From Candidatus Neomicrothrix sp. UBA825 (GTDB lineage Bacteria > Actinomycetota > Acidimicrobiia > Acidimicrobiales > UBA8592), in contig DBHP01000028.1 of NCBI GenBank assembly GCA_002295705.1, positions 15,865 to 23,499 of the forward strand: 7,635 nucleotides of DNA. The letters are read 5' to 3'. The notes beneath the pieces are model-generated. The model was not told the origin of the DNA. It worked only from the letters and a program-made list of their open reading frames with translations, and made no database searches. Of this stretch, positions 1 to 6,506 are shown one piece after another (within the stretch, counting starts at the first letter, position 1; every line of letters starts with the position of its first letter). Both the position numbers and the translations under genes were made by a program.

Positions 1-1247
1 TACAAGAAGATGGAACCTACAAGATAACCGGGCAGAAAATATACATCACGTGGGGCGAGCATGATTTAACAGAGAACATAATCCACTTAGTTCTCGCCAG
101 AACACCAGATGCCCCTCCAGGTACGAAAGGAATTAGCCTTTTCATCGTTCCAAAATTCATTATCAACGATGATGGAAGCATTGGAGAAGAGAACGACATC
201 AAATGCCTATCCATCGAACATAAACTGGGAATTCACGCATCACCAACCTGTGTTCTCCAATTTGGAGATGATGGTGGGGCAACTGGATACATCGTTGGTG
301 AAGAAAACTCTGGAATGCGGTACATGTTTACCATGATGAACCAAGCAAGGTTAGCAGTTGGATTAGAAGGCCTTGCTGTAGCAGATCGCGCTTATCAACA
401 AGCTCTTGATTACGCTTTAGAAAGAATGCAGGGCAGAAGAGCAAATACTCCGAAAGGGGAATCCGTTCCCATAATTGATCATCCAGATGTCCGGCGGATG
501 TTGATGACGATGAAAGCATATATCGAAGCAATGAGGTGCATGATATACCTAAATGCCAAATCTATTGATATAGCCCACCATCATCCCGATAAAGATGAGC
601 GAACACGTGGTAATGAATTAACTGATCTTCTGACCCCGTTATCAAAGAGTTGGTGTACTGACCTTGGTAACGAACTCACCAGCCTAGGCATCCAAATCCA
701 TGGGGGTATGGGCTTCGTAGAAGAAACAGGCGCAGCACAACACTACAGAGATATTCGAATAGCTGGTATTTATGAAGGAACTAATGGGATACAAGCCATT
801 GATCTAGTGGGCCGGAAACTATCAATGAGGAAAGGCGACGTCGTCCGTGAACTCCTTCTAGAAATTAATGAAACTGCATCGGAGCTTCACTCAGCGAACC
901 TAGACGGAATAGGAAGACCACTCAAAGATGCTGTTCAAGACATGCAAGCAGCAACAGAGTGGCTTATTGAGAAAGGTGGCGCAAGTACCGACGATGGACT
1001 GGCCGGTGCTACTCCATATCTACGAATGTTCGGGACTACTGTCGGAGGTTGGCTTCTAGCAAAATCTGCTTTGCAGGCAAAAAAACAAATCAGCGAAGGC
1101 AACGATTCAGAGTTCCTTCAAGCAAAAATAGAAACAGCTACATTCTTTGCTGAGCAATTACTTCCCCAGGTCTCAGGATTACTTCCTGCTGCTGTCAGTG
1201 GCGCCCATTCGCTGTATGCAATAACACCAGAAAGGCTTCGAGACTGA
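1..1247 (+). CDS. Acyl-CoA dehydrogenase, DmdC-like large type (5' truncated)
   Basis: The reading frame is open from base 3 (bases 1-2 end a codon outside the window) to TGA at 1245-1247, giving 414 visible residues. Proteins of this type are usually close to 600 residues, so the N-terminal helical domain and start are missing. The visible part opens in the acyl-CoA dehydrogenase beta domain (ITGQKIYITWGEHD, then LARTPDAPPGTKGISLFIVP). The C-terminal helical domain follows, with the FAD-site motif IQIHGGMGF and RIAGIYEGTNGIQAIDL. The Glu of YEGTNG (codon 774-776, visible residue 258) is the family's catalytic base. About 140 further residues match the extra C-terminal domain of the DmdC/3-methylmercaptopropionyl-CoA dehydrogenase branch. 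The enzyme would be an FAD-dependent, cytoplasmic alpha,beta-dehydrogenase of an acyl-CoA. Family assignment is strong; the substrate (fatty acyl-CoA or methylthio-propionyl-CoA) is not determined. It is probably co-transcribed with the selenoprotein gene 1 nt downstream. Confidence 0.93.
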   Translation, partial: QEDGTYKITGQKIYITWGEHDLTENIIHLVLARTPDAPPGTKGISLFIVPKFIINDDGSIGEENDIKCLSIEHKLGIHASPTCVLQFGDDGGATGYIVGEENSGMRYMFTMMNQARLAVGLEGLAVADRAYQQALDYALERMQGRRANTPKGESVPIIDHPDVRRMLMTMKAYIEAMRCMIYLNAKSIDIAHHHPDKDERTRGNELTDLLTPLSKSWCTDLGNELTSLGIQIHGGMGFVEETGAAQHYRDIRIAGIYEGTNGIQAIDLVGRKLSMRKGDVVRELLLEINETASELHSANLDGIGRPLKDAVQDMQAATEWLIEKGGASTDDGLAGATPYLRMFGTTVGGWLLAKSALQAKKQISEGNDSEFLQAKIETATFFAEQLLPQVSGLLPAAVSGAHSLYAITPERLRD

Positions 1248-1248
1248 C

Positions 1249-2292
1249 ATGAAAGGCGATCCTGAAATAACTATTCTCACTAATTCTGTGACATCAATTG
1301 CCGGACATTGGGATGAGGGAGATCCCTTCGTAGACGAAGCAGAAATCAAAGCTGTTCTTGGGTGGGAGATAAAGCCAGAAGGTTTATGCAAAGATGACGC
1401 TTGCATTCCTGTTCATCATGAGCAAAGTTTCAAACACCAAGAGCGCTACAACCTCCACACAGTAGCGCGCTTAACTGGTCGCCCGACTCTTATTTCTCAG
1501 GAATTGAAGACTATAACTATCGGTCAACCAGCTGGTCTTCGGTCCTCTGCTCTAAAGGATAAGATAGCGCCAGATTTTGTACTTCCAGATATTGGAGGAG
1601 TCGATCGAGCTTTCTCCGACTGGGCAGGGAAAAAAAGGCTTCTCGTTGCATTTTCTAGTTGGTGAGGTTGCGCATTTGACTTGCCAGGTTGGCAGGAACT
1701 TCATGAAGAATTACAAGAAGAGGGATTCACTGTCATAGCTGTTGCTATTGATGAGAATTTAGATTCAATTATTGAATTAGCAACCGGAGTGACTTACCCA
1801 GTCCTAATGGATAAGGATCATATACTCACTGAGCTATTCGCGATTAGTAATGTCCCCTCAGTTATATGGATTGATGAGGATGGAAAAATCTCTCGACCTG
1901 CAGCAAGCGAGTTTGGCACTGACACTTTCAGTGAAATAACTGGAATCAGTCGCGAAGCTCATATGCAGCAAGTTCGCGAATGGGTTAGAGATGAAACTTT
2001 GCCCGAAGATGCAAGTTTTGTAGTTCATGATCTATCCGATGAAGAAATTCAAGCCAGACTCCATTTCAGATTGGCAGCGCACTTGCGAAGAAACAACATG
2101 ATTGCTGAATCTGAGAAACATTTTGATAACGCCATTAAGTTGGCTCCATTGGACTTTACAATATCTCGAGCGAGCATGCCTTTACGTGGCGGTGACCCAT
2201 TTGGAGAGGAATTTTTTGAGCTATACCAAAAGTATCAAGATGCCGGCTCTCCATTTCATGGAATACCTCGAAAGCGCCAGACAAGTAAATAG
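1249..2292 (+). CDS. Selenocysteine-containing TlpA/redoxin-family protein with TPR-like C-terminus (UGA at 1663-1665 read as Sec)
   Basis: ATG at 1249 lies 1 nt after the upstream stop (TGACATG), so translation is probably coupled; no strong ribosome site is seen. The frame runs to TGA at 1663-1665 and continues unbroken in the same frame to TAG at 2290-2292: 347 residues with Sec at 139. Residues 38-55 form a GWEIKPEGLCKDDACIPV segment with a Cys47/Cys52 pair. Residues 107-240 are a redoxin fold: APDFVLPD, strand KKRLLVAFSSW, active site W138-U139-G140-C141, FDLPGWQELHEEL helix, TVIAVAID strand, and NVPSVIWIDEDG with the expected cis-Pro at 203. Residues 265-304 resemble one TPR unit, followed by DPFGEEFFELY. 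U139 sits where thioredoxin-fold proteins carry the nucleophilic Cys. The role is probably selenol/thiol redox chemistry, oxidoreductase or peroxidase; the partner is unknown. No signal peptide is seen, so it is likely cytoplasmic. The alternative is a pseudogene or base error, made unlikely by the SECIS-like hairpin and the position of the TGA. Confidence 0.88.
1663..1696 (+). promoter_or_regulatory. Sec UGA codon and bacterial SECIS-like hairpin
   Basis: Bases 1680-1686 (CTTGCCA) pair with 1690-1696 (TGGCAGG) in a 7-bp stem with one G-U wobble, closed by an A-U pair and capped by a GGU loop at 1687-1689. There are 21 nt between the UGA and the loop. In E. coli fdhF, as I recall it, there are 18 nt and the loop also reads A-GGU-. 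Bacterial SECIS elements need a G and U in the apical loop within roughly 16-37 nt of the UGA so that SelB can bind, and this one fits. The hairpin also encodes part of the redoxin helix. The lower stem near the UGA is poorly paired. The call rests on hand folding only. Confidence 0.8.
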
Positions 2293-2294
2293 CG

Positions 2295-2849
2295 TCAGCT
2301 ATGCATACCTTCAACTGAAATCATTCGCTGACTAACTTCCACGAGTTGTCCCCCCTTCACCTCAAATGAAACAACTTTCTCCGCTTTATGAAGCCCTGAA
2401 CGCATTTTCCCAGTGACTATATCAATAGCCGTACCCTCAATTACAGGTATCAGAGCGATTGCTCTAAAGCCCTTATCATTTTCAGGAGAAGGCCTTTTAG
2501 TTTCTGTAATCAGTTGCTTTGATTGCCAGACCCATTCTTGATCGACGCTGACAAAACGACACCGATGATTTCCTGCACTTTTTGAAACTAACGCTCCGGG
2601 GCAAACAAGAAATTTTCCTTCTATCCAGGGGTTAACTCCTAAGCCCGAGCGGTCAAAAGCAATTTCTAGGGCTTGCTTTATTATGGATTCGTGATCACCG
2701 GACCGTATCGCTCTTTGTAGGATTTCATGTTGCATTTCGCTATGTAGGGTTTGTAATTCAGTATCGGACAGTCCCTCTATGAAGAAAGACCACATAGCGC
2801 TTTCATTCATGGCATTATCTCGGCGGCTATCGTTTGATTCGCTATCCAT
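2295..2849 (-). CDS. Hypothetical protein, 184 residues, unrecognised family
   Basis: I do not recognise this protein with confidence. The first ~20 residues are polar and low in complexity (MDSESNDSRR). Residues ~20-70 look helical and charged (EGLSDTELQTLHSEMQHEIL). Residues ~71-180 look beta-rich and hold the features most likely to be conserved: NPWIEGKFLVCPG, HRCRFVSVDQEWVWQS, IALIPVIEGTAIDIV and KVVSFEVKGGQLVEVSQR. Cys83 and Cys97 could pair, but no metal or catalytic motif is evident. There is no signal peptide or membrane segment, so it is probably cytoplasmic. ATG at 2847-2849 has no clear Shine-Dalgarno sequence; Met14 or Met19 could be the true start. The gene ends 2 nt from the stop of the convergent selenoprotein gene and is divergent from the hydrolase. 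The long open frame and fit between neighbours support a real gene. Confidence 0.8.
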   Translation of the reverse strand: MDSESNDSRRDNAMNESAMWSFFIEGLSDTELQTLHSEMQHEILQRAIRSGDHESIIKQALEIAFDRSGLGVNPWIEGKFLVCPGALVSKSAGNHRCRFVSVDQEWVWQSKQLITETKRPSPENDKGFRAIALIPVIEGTAIDIVTGKMRSGLHKAEKVVSFEVKGGQLVEVSQRMISVEGMHS

Positions 2850-2940
2850 TTCTACATTCTGCCATTAGCCTGTGCCATTTAATGACTTATAGTTGTTTTG
2901 ATAGAGCTATTTTATCTGCAAGAAGTGAGAAAGGTATCAG
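2850..2940. promoter_or_regulatory. Divergent intergenic region with probable promoters
   Basis: These 91 nt separate two divergent starts, so they should carry both promoters. For the plus-strand hydrolase, TATAGT at 2888-2893 is a fair -10 box, but the -35 at 17-nt spacing (TTAGCC, 2865-2870) is weak. For the minus strand, the complements of 2888-2916 contain TAAAAT and TATAAG as possible -10 boxes, with no convincing -35. A small inverted repeat ATAG-AG-CTAT lies at 2901-2910 and could be chance. GAGAAAGG at 2927-2934, 6 nt before the ATG at 2941, is a reasonable ribosome binding site for the hydrolase. No other structure is seen. Confidence 0.35.
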
Positions 2941-3900
2941 ATGGGACTTTGGCATCAGGATTGGGAAGAATACGGAGATTCACTCCAACTTGCTCTCGGA
3001 GGTGCTGGAGTCGCAGATTCGAGTTCCGAAGAGACAGGAGAATTAACAGCATTAGAGTATGTGCAACTAATGCGAGATACTCTTGCTGCCACGACTTTTG
3101 AGCTTGATGACGAAGCAGTTGATACAACTATTGAAGGGGTTTCCTGTAGGATCTTAAAACCTAAAGGCGAAATCAAAGGCGTATATCTTCATTTCCACGG
3201 TGGGGGTATGGTGGCTGGAGCGGCCTTCATGGGGGATGTAGAAAACAGGCATCTAGCAAATACATTTAATCTTGCGGTGATTTCAGTTGATTACCGGCTA
3301 GCACCTGAGCACCCATTTCCTGCAGCATTAGACGATAGTTATTCTGTTTTGAAATGGGTAGTTACCAATGCTTTGGAAGAGTTTGGAACCCGTTCAATTA
3401 TTGTCGGGGGAGAATCTGCAGGAGCCTATCTTGCTTTGATGACATTAATAGAAGCAAGAGATTCTCTTGAGATGAATGAGGAGCAAGAGTTTATAGGAGC
3501 GAATCTCACGTTCGGGGTTTTTGACTGGGGTGGAACTCCATCGCAACTCGGAAGTCGCCCTTTCTCAAGTGACTTTGACGTCCTATCTCCGCAGATTATT
3601 AATTTCCTATCTTCCCAATATCTTCCAGACAAAAGCATTCAAGACCGAAGGAGTCCACAAATTTCTCCCATGTACGCAAATCTCTCTGGGTTACCAGATG
3701 CATTATTCTGTGTCGGAACAGCTGATCACCTTCTTGATGACACTCTTTTCATGGCGAATCGATGGAGAGCGGCAGGCAATGACTGTGAGCTCATTGTCTA
3801 CCCCAGGGCTCCCCACGCTTTCACTATGTTCCCATCGCATTTCGTGGAGTTATTTTCTTCGCAGCGTGATGGCTGGTTCAAAAGAATTCTTACTGAATAA
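2941..3900 (+). CDS. Alpha/beta hydrolase, hormone-sensitive lipase (HSL) family esterase
   Basis: The 319-residue length is normal for bacterial HSL-family (alpha/beta hydrolase fold-3) esterases. The oxyanion-hole motif HGGG is at residues 86-89 (VYLHFHGGGM). The DYRLAPEHPFPAAL segment typical of the family is at 117-130. The nucleophile elbow is GGESAGA with Ser159. Asp262 in GTADHLLDD and His292 in APHAF complete the triad. The nucleophile motif is GESAG where most members have GDSAG or GTSAG, a small variation. No signal peptide is evident, so it is likely a cytoplasmic carboxylesterase for short or medium acyl esters; the substrate is unknown. The first ~55 residues form a family-type cap. 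ATG at 2941 has a GAGAAAGG site 6 nt upstream. It appears monocistronic and ends 1 nt from the stop of the convergent transporter gene. Confidence 0.92.
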   Translation: MGLWHQDWEEYGDSLQLALGGAGVADSSSEETGELTALEYVQLMRDTLAATTFELDDEAVDTTIEGVSCRILKPKGEIKGVYLHFHGGGMVAGAAFMGDVENRHLANTFNLAVISVDYRLAPEHPFPAALDDSYSVLKWVVTNALEEFGTRSIIVGGESAGAYLALMTLIEARDSLEMNEEQEFIGANLTFGVFDWGGTPSQLGSRPFSSDFDVLSPQIINFLSSQYLPDKSIQDRRSPQISPMYANLSGLPDALFCVGTADHLLDDTLFMANRWRAAGNDCELIVYPRAPHAFTMFPSHFVELFSSQRDGWFKRILTE

Positions 3901-3901
3901 G

Positions 3902-5152
3902 CTAGCTAGGAGGAGGTCGAACTTCCGAGAAGCTTTTTACATTGCTCAGGGCAGGAAAGAACTTCCACCAAATAGCCACTGCCACTAGGGTTCCAAAGCC
4001 CCCGAATAAGATAGCTCCAACCAATCCGAATGCAGCGGCTGTCAGCCCTGATTCGACAGCCCCTAATTCATTGGATGCCCCGATAAAGACCCCTTCAACT
4101 GCGAGTACTCGACCTCGCATCTCCTCTGGAGTTGCTAGAGGAACAAGGCTCGCACGTATATAAACTGAAATCGCGTCAGCACCAGATATAACCATAAGTG
4201 CTAGAAATGCGATAACGAAACTCGTAGCTAACCCGAGAACTATGGTACCTATACCAAAAATTGCTACTGCTGACATCAAAGATCTACCAATATGTCTTTT
4301 CAAAGGTCTGATTGACAAGGTCACAGCCACCAGCGTTGCTCCGATACCGACAGCGGCTCTGAGCCAACCGAGGCCAACTGCGCCGACACCTAAACGATTT
4401 TCTGCTATCGCCGGGAGTAAAGCTACAGCTCCACCCAGAAGCACAGCAACTAGATCAAGGGAAATTGCTCCAAACAAAACAGGGCTCTTCCTAATGAACT
4501 TTAAACCTTCTTTTGCATCTCTATAAGCTTGTCTGCCACCTGTGGTTCCCAGCCGCCGAATTGTAGATGGGCCAACTGCTAGCAAAAGCAGATTAGCAAC
4601 GCAGTAAGAAATAACAGCTGCTAGATATGGAAATGAAGGCCCAACTACAAATATGAAGCCAAAAAGTGCAGGTCCTACAATAATCCCAGTCTGGAAAGCC
4701 ACTGACTTTAAAGCAACTACTCGCTCCACGACATCATCTGGGGCCCAATCAATAGGTAACGCGCGACTGGCAGGCATAGCAAAAGCTCTCCCAACACCAA
4801 AAAGTGCAATGAAAGCAAAAATAGGAAAAACGCTATCGGGATCCGAGGCGACATAGAGAAAAAGCAGAAGAGAAGTTACTGCTTGCGCGATTAGAGCAAG
4901 ACTGAAGACTTTCCTCCTATCGAAACGGTCCGCAACAGGACCAGTGAAAGGGGAAAGTAATGCTACGGGTAAGAATTCAGCGAGTCCTAGTAAACCGAGA
5001 TTCAATTCGCTCCCTGTCATATCGTAAACCTGTTTACCGACGATTGTGATCTGACCTACTGTAGCAAGAGCTGAAAAGAACGAGGCCGTCAAAAGAATCC
5101 GAACCTTTACCGGCACTTGACCTACCGGCTCTTCTCCTTGATTATCATTCAT
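3902..5152 (-). CDS. MFS transporter, MFS_3 (EntS-like) family
   Basis: This 416-residue, strongly hydrophobic protein has about 12 predicted membrane segments, the usual size for the family. The loop 2-3 motif A is visible as GPVADRFDRRKV at residues 71-82. GVGRAFAMPASRALPID (119-135) and TPEEMRGRVLAVEGVF followed by GASNELGAVESG (341-369) are typical of the MFS_3 branch that includes the enterobactin exporter EntS. It would be an inner-membrane proton-coupled transporter, most often an exporter in this branch; the cargo is unknown. It is the last gene of the minus-strand cluster, 11 nt after the metallo-hydrolase stop. The ATG at 5150-5152 has only a weak upstream site, so coupling to the preceding gene is likely; a GTG at codon 13 is a less likely alternative start. 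The C-terminus RPPPS ends 1 nt from the convergent hydrolase stop, leaving no terminator between them. Confidence 0.92.
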   Translation of the reverse strand: MNDNQGEEPVGQVPVKVRILLTASFFSALATVGQITIVGKQVYDMTGSELNLGLLGLAEFLPVALLSPFTGPVADRFDRRKVFSLALIAQAVTSLLLFLYVASDPDSVFPIFAFIALFGVGRAFAMPASRALPIDWAPDDVVERVVALKSVAFQTGIIVGPALFGFIFVVGPSFPYLAAVISYCVANLLLLAVGPSTIRRLGTTGGRQAYRDAKEGLKFIRKSPVLFGAISLDLVAVLLGGAVALLPAIAENRLGVGAVGLGWLRAAVGIGATLVAVTLSIRPLKRHIGRSLMSAVAIFGIGTIVLGLATSFVIAFLALMVISGADAISVYIRASLVPLATPEEMRGRVLAVEGVFIGASNELGAVESGLTAAAFGLVGAILFGGFGTLVAVAIWWKFFPALSNVKSFSEVRPPPS

Positions 5153-5163
5153 CTTCGAATTTC

Positions 5164-6492
5164 TTAGTCTGTAATATTTTCAGATTCACGCATAGCTGCA
5201 GCAAAGATTCCTTTACTCATCAGACTGCTCTCCTGAGATCTTCTTATGCGATATATTTCCGCACGGATACCATGAATCTCTTTATTGTCAGGCTCCGCTA
5301 ATGCCGCAAACTCAATTAGATGACAGGACAACCTCAGGTCACCCTCCTCAGCTAGAAATTTTGCCCTATACGCAAGTTGTTTAGCGCCACCCGCCAAAAC
5401 AGATAATTCCGTTGCTAGATCTACTCTCGGAGAAGGTTTCAACGATGCTGGATCAGCATCCCACCACCCCCCATACATACGCCATATATTTCGAACAACG
5501 AATTCAGGTTCATCGTAAAGTGGCTGAAGCCAAGGAAGACCAAGCATCTTCTGGTCAACTTTAACCATATGAACAATATCATTTAATTTGTATCCATCAT
5601 TCATGAGTTCCAAAGTCTCAGCTAACAAGGTTTCGAGAACATGCGCAAGGTCACCTAGAACTCTGTTGATTCTTCCTGTCCCTTTAATTGGTAACCCATG
5701 TGCTGGAACGAGTAGCTCTGCTTCATAAGTCATCATTTCACGTAATGCATTTGCCCATTCAAGAGGGTACCGCTGCACCTTCTGCGGATTCCCTGCATTA
5801 GGAAAAACCCAGAGCACTAAATCACCAGTTACTAAAGTTTTAGTTTTTGGCACCCATGCCCAAGTATGATCGTCAGTCTCGCCCTTACCATGATTAAATT
5901 TAATATTGAGACCCCCAACTGATAACTTCATTTCGTCTTGGTACACAACATCCGGCCATGCCATGTCTTCAGGCACAAACGAAGCGGAGGGTGTCGTTAG
6001 TCCCATCCCATGACGTGGGGAAACTCCCCCGAACTGCCGTTGATTGATTATGGTATTCCAACCATCTGTTCGTTGGTATCTTTCCAACCGTTTAGGAACA
6101 TTCTCATGCCCGAAAACGGTTGGGTTTTCAAAATTCCGAGTTTCAGCGTCGGCGATCAAAGCCCCTGACCCTCCGACATGATCTAAGTGCCCATGTGTAT
6201 ACACCAAGGAATGGACCCTATCTGTATCCCACTCTCGCAATGAATCAACAACTGCGACTCCGCTCTGCTTGCCGCTTGCATCAAATAGGACAAGCCCCTC
6301 TTCAGTTCTAAAAGCGACCATATGGCTGAACGATTCAACAATCGCTATATCATCCCCAAGCTCACTGAGTTTATTTGTAACTCTATTAGTGGGCTCGACA
6401 GTGGCACATTCATCAATTACCTTTGACGACAGCTCTATTGGGTCATCCGTGACGACCTTATTTAAGTCACGAGGTTTAGGATGCAATCCCAC
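5164..6492 (-). CDS. MBL-fold metallo-hydrolase with alkylsulfatase dimerisation domain
   Basis: The 442-residue protein has a metallo-beta-lactamase domain over about residues 45-260. Its metal motif is T99-H-G-H-L-D-H105 (His100, His102, Asp104, His105). HGKGETDDHTWAW at 201-213 supplies a further His ligand, TGDLV has Asp224 as probable bridging ligand, and VPAHGLP has His255. Residues ~330-420 match the alkylsulfatase dimerisation domain: EFVVRNIWRMYGGWWDADPASLKP, read here as two adjoining motifs, then ELSVLAGG, GDLRLSCHLIEFAALAEP. Unlike secreted alkylsulfatases such as SdsA1 (about 650 residues), it lacks a signal peptide and the C-terminal SCP2-like domain, so it is probably a cytoplasmic hydrolase. 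The reaction (sulfate ester, thioester or other) cannot be fixed from sequence. The start is GTG at 6490-6492, 5 nt after the crotonase stop, with an AGGAAG site upstream; the next in-frame Met is too far in. Confidence 0.9.
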   Translation of the reverse strand: MGLHPKPRDLNKVVTDDPIELSSKVIDECATVEPTNRVTNKLSELGDDIAIVESFSHMVAFRTEEGLVLFDASGKQSGVAVVDSLREWDTDRVHSLVYTHGHLDHVGGSGALIADAETRNFENPTVFGHENVPKRLERYQRTDGWNTIINQRQFGGVSPRHGMGLTTPSASFVPEDMAWPDVVYQDEMKLSVGGLNIKFNHGKGETDDHTWAWVPKTKTLVTGDLVLWVFPNAGNPQKVQRYPLEWANALREMMTYEAELLVPAHGLPIKGTGRINRVLGDLAHVLETLLAETLELMNDGYKLNDIVHMVKVDQKMLGLPWLQPLYDEPEFVVRNIWRMYGGWWDADPASLKPSPRVDLATELSVLAGGAKQLAYRAKFLAEEGDLRLSCHLIEFAALAEPDNKEIHGIRAEIYRIRRSQESSLMSKGIFAAAMRESENITD

Positions 6493-6496
6493 TGAA

Positions 6497-6506
6497 CCTA
6501 CTTCCT
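6497..6506 (-). promoter_or_regulatory. Ribosome binding site deciding the GTG start of the MBL gene
   Basis: The minus strand reads AGGAAGTAGG here, overlapping the TAG stop of the crotonase gene, and ends 4 nt before the GTG at 6492. AGGAAG (6501-6506) is 8 nt from that codon. The match supports GTG as the real start and coupled translation of the two genes. Confidence 0.6.

Noticed and set aside
1245..1247. TGA of the acyl-CoA dehydrogenase as a Sec codon
   Set aside because: The frame closes again after five codons and the family ends here normally.
1249..1665. Truncated 138-residue gene or pseudogene ending at TGA
   Set aside because: No further frameshift or stop is present, the downstream half is fully conserved in the same frame, and a SECIS-like hairpin follows the TGA. 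Sequencing error remains possible but is less likely.
1681..2292. Independent gene starting at TTG 1681
   Set aside because: It would start in the middle of a redoxin fold, lacks a ribosome site at a proper distance and continues the upstream frame exactly; it is the C-terminal part of the selenoprotein.
2295..2297. TGA stop of the 184-residue gene as a second selenocysteine codon
   Set aside because: Reading through gives a short tail antisense to the selenoprotein's 3' end, with another stop soon after and no redox motif around the codon.
3904..3915. Perfect Shine-Dalgarno-like AGGAGGAGG on the plus strand just after the hydrolase stop
   Set aside because: No start codon with a convincing reading frame follows at the right distance; it is the complement of the Pro codons at the end of the transporter gene.
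3942..4856. Several Pro/Thr/Ala-rich open frames on the plus strand opposite the transporter
   Set aside because: Their composition is that of an antisense shadow of a hydrophobic membrane protein gene, with no motifs or ribosome sites.
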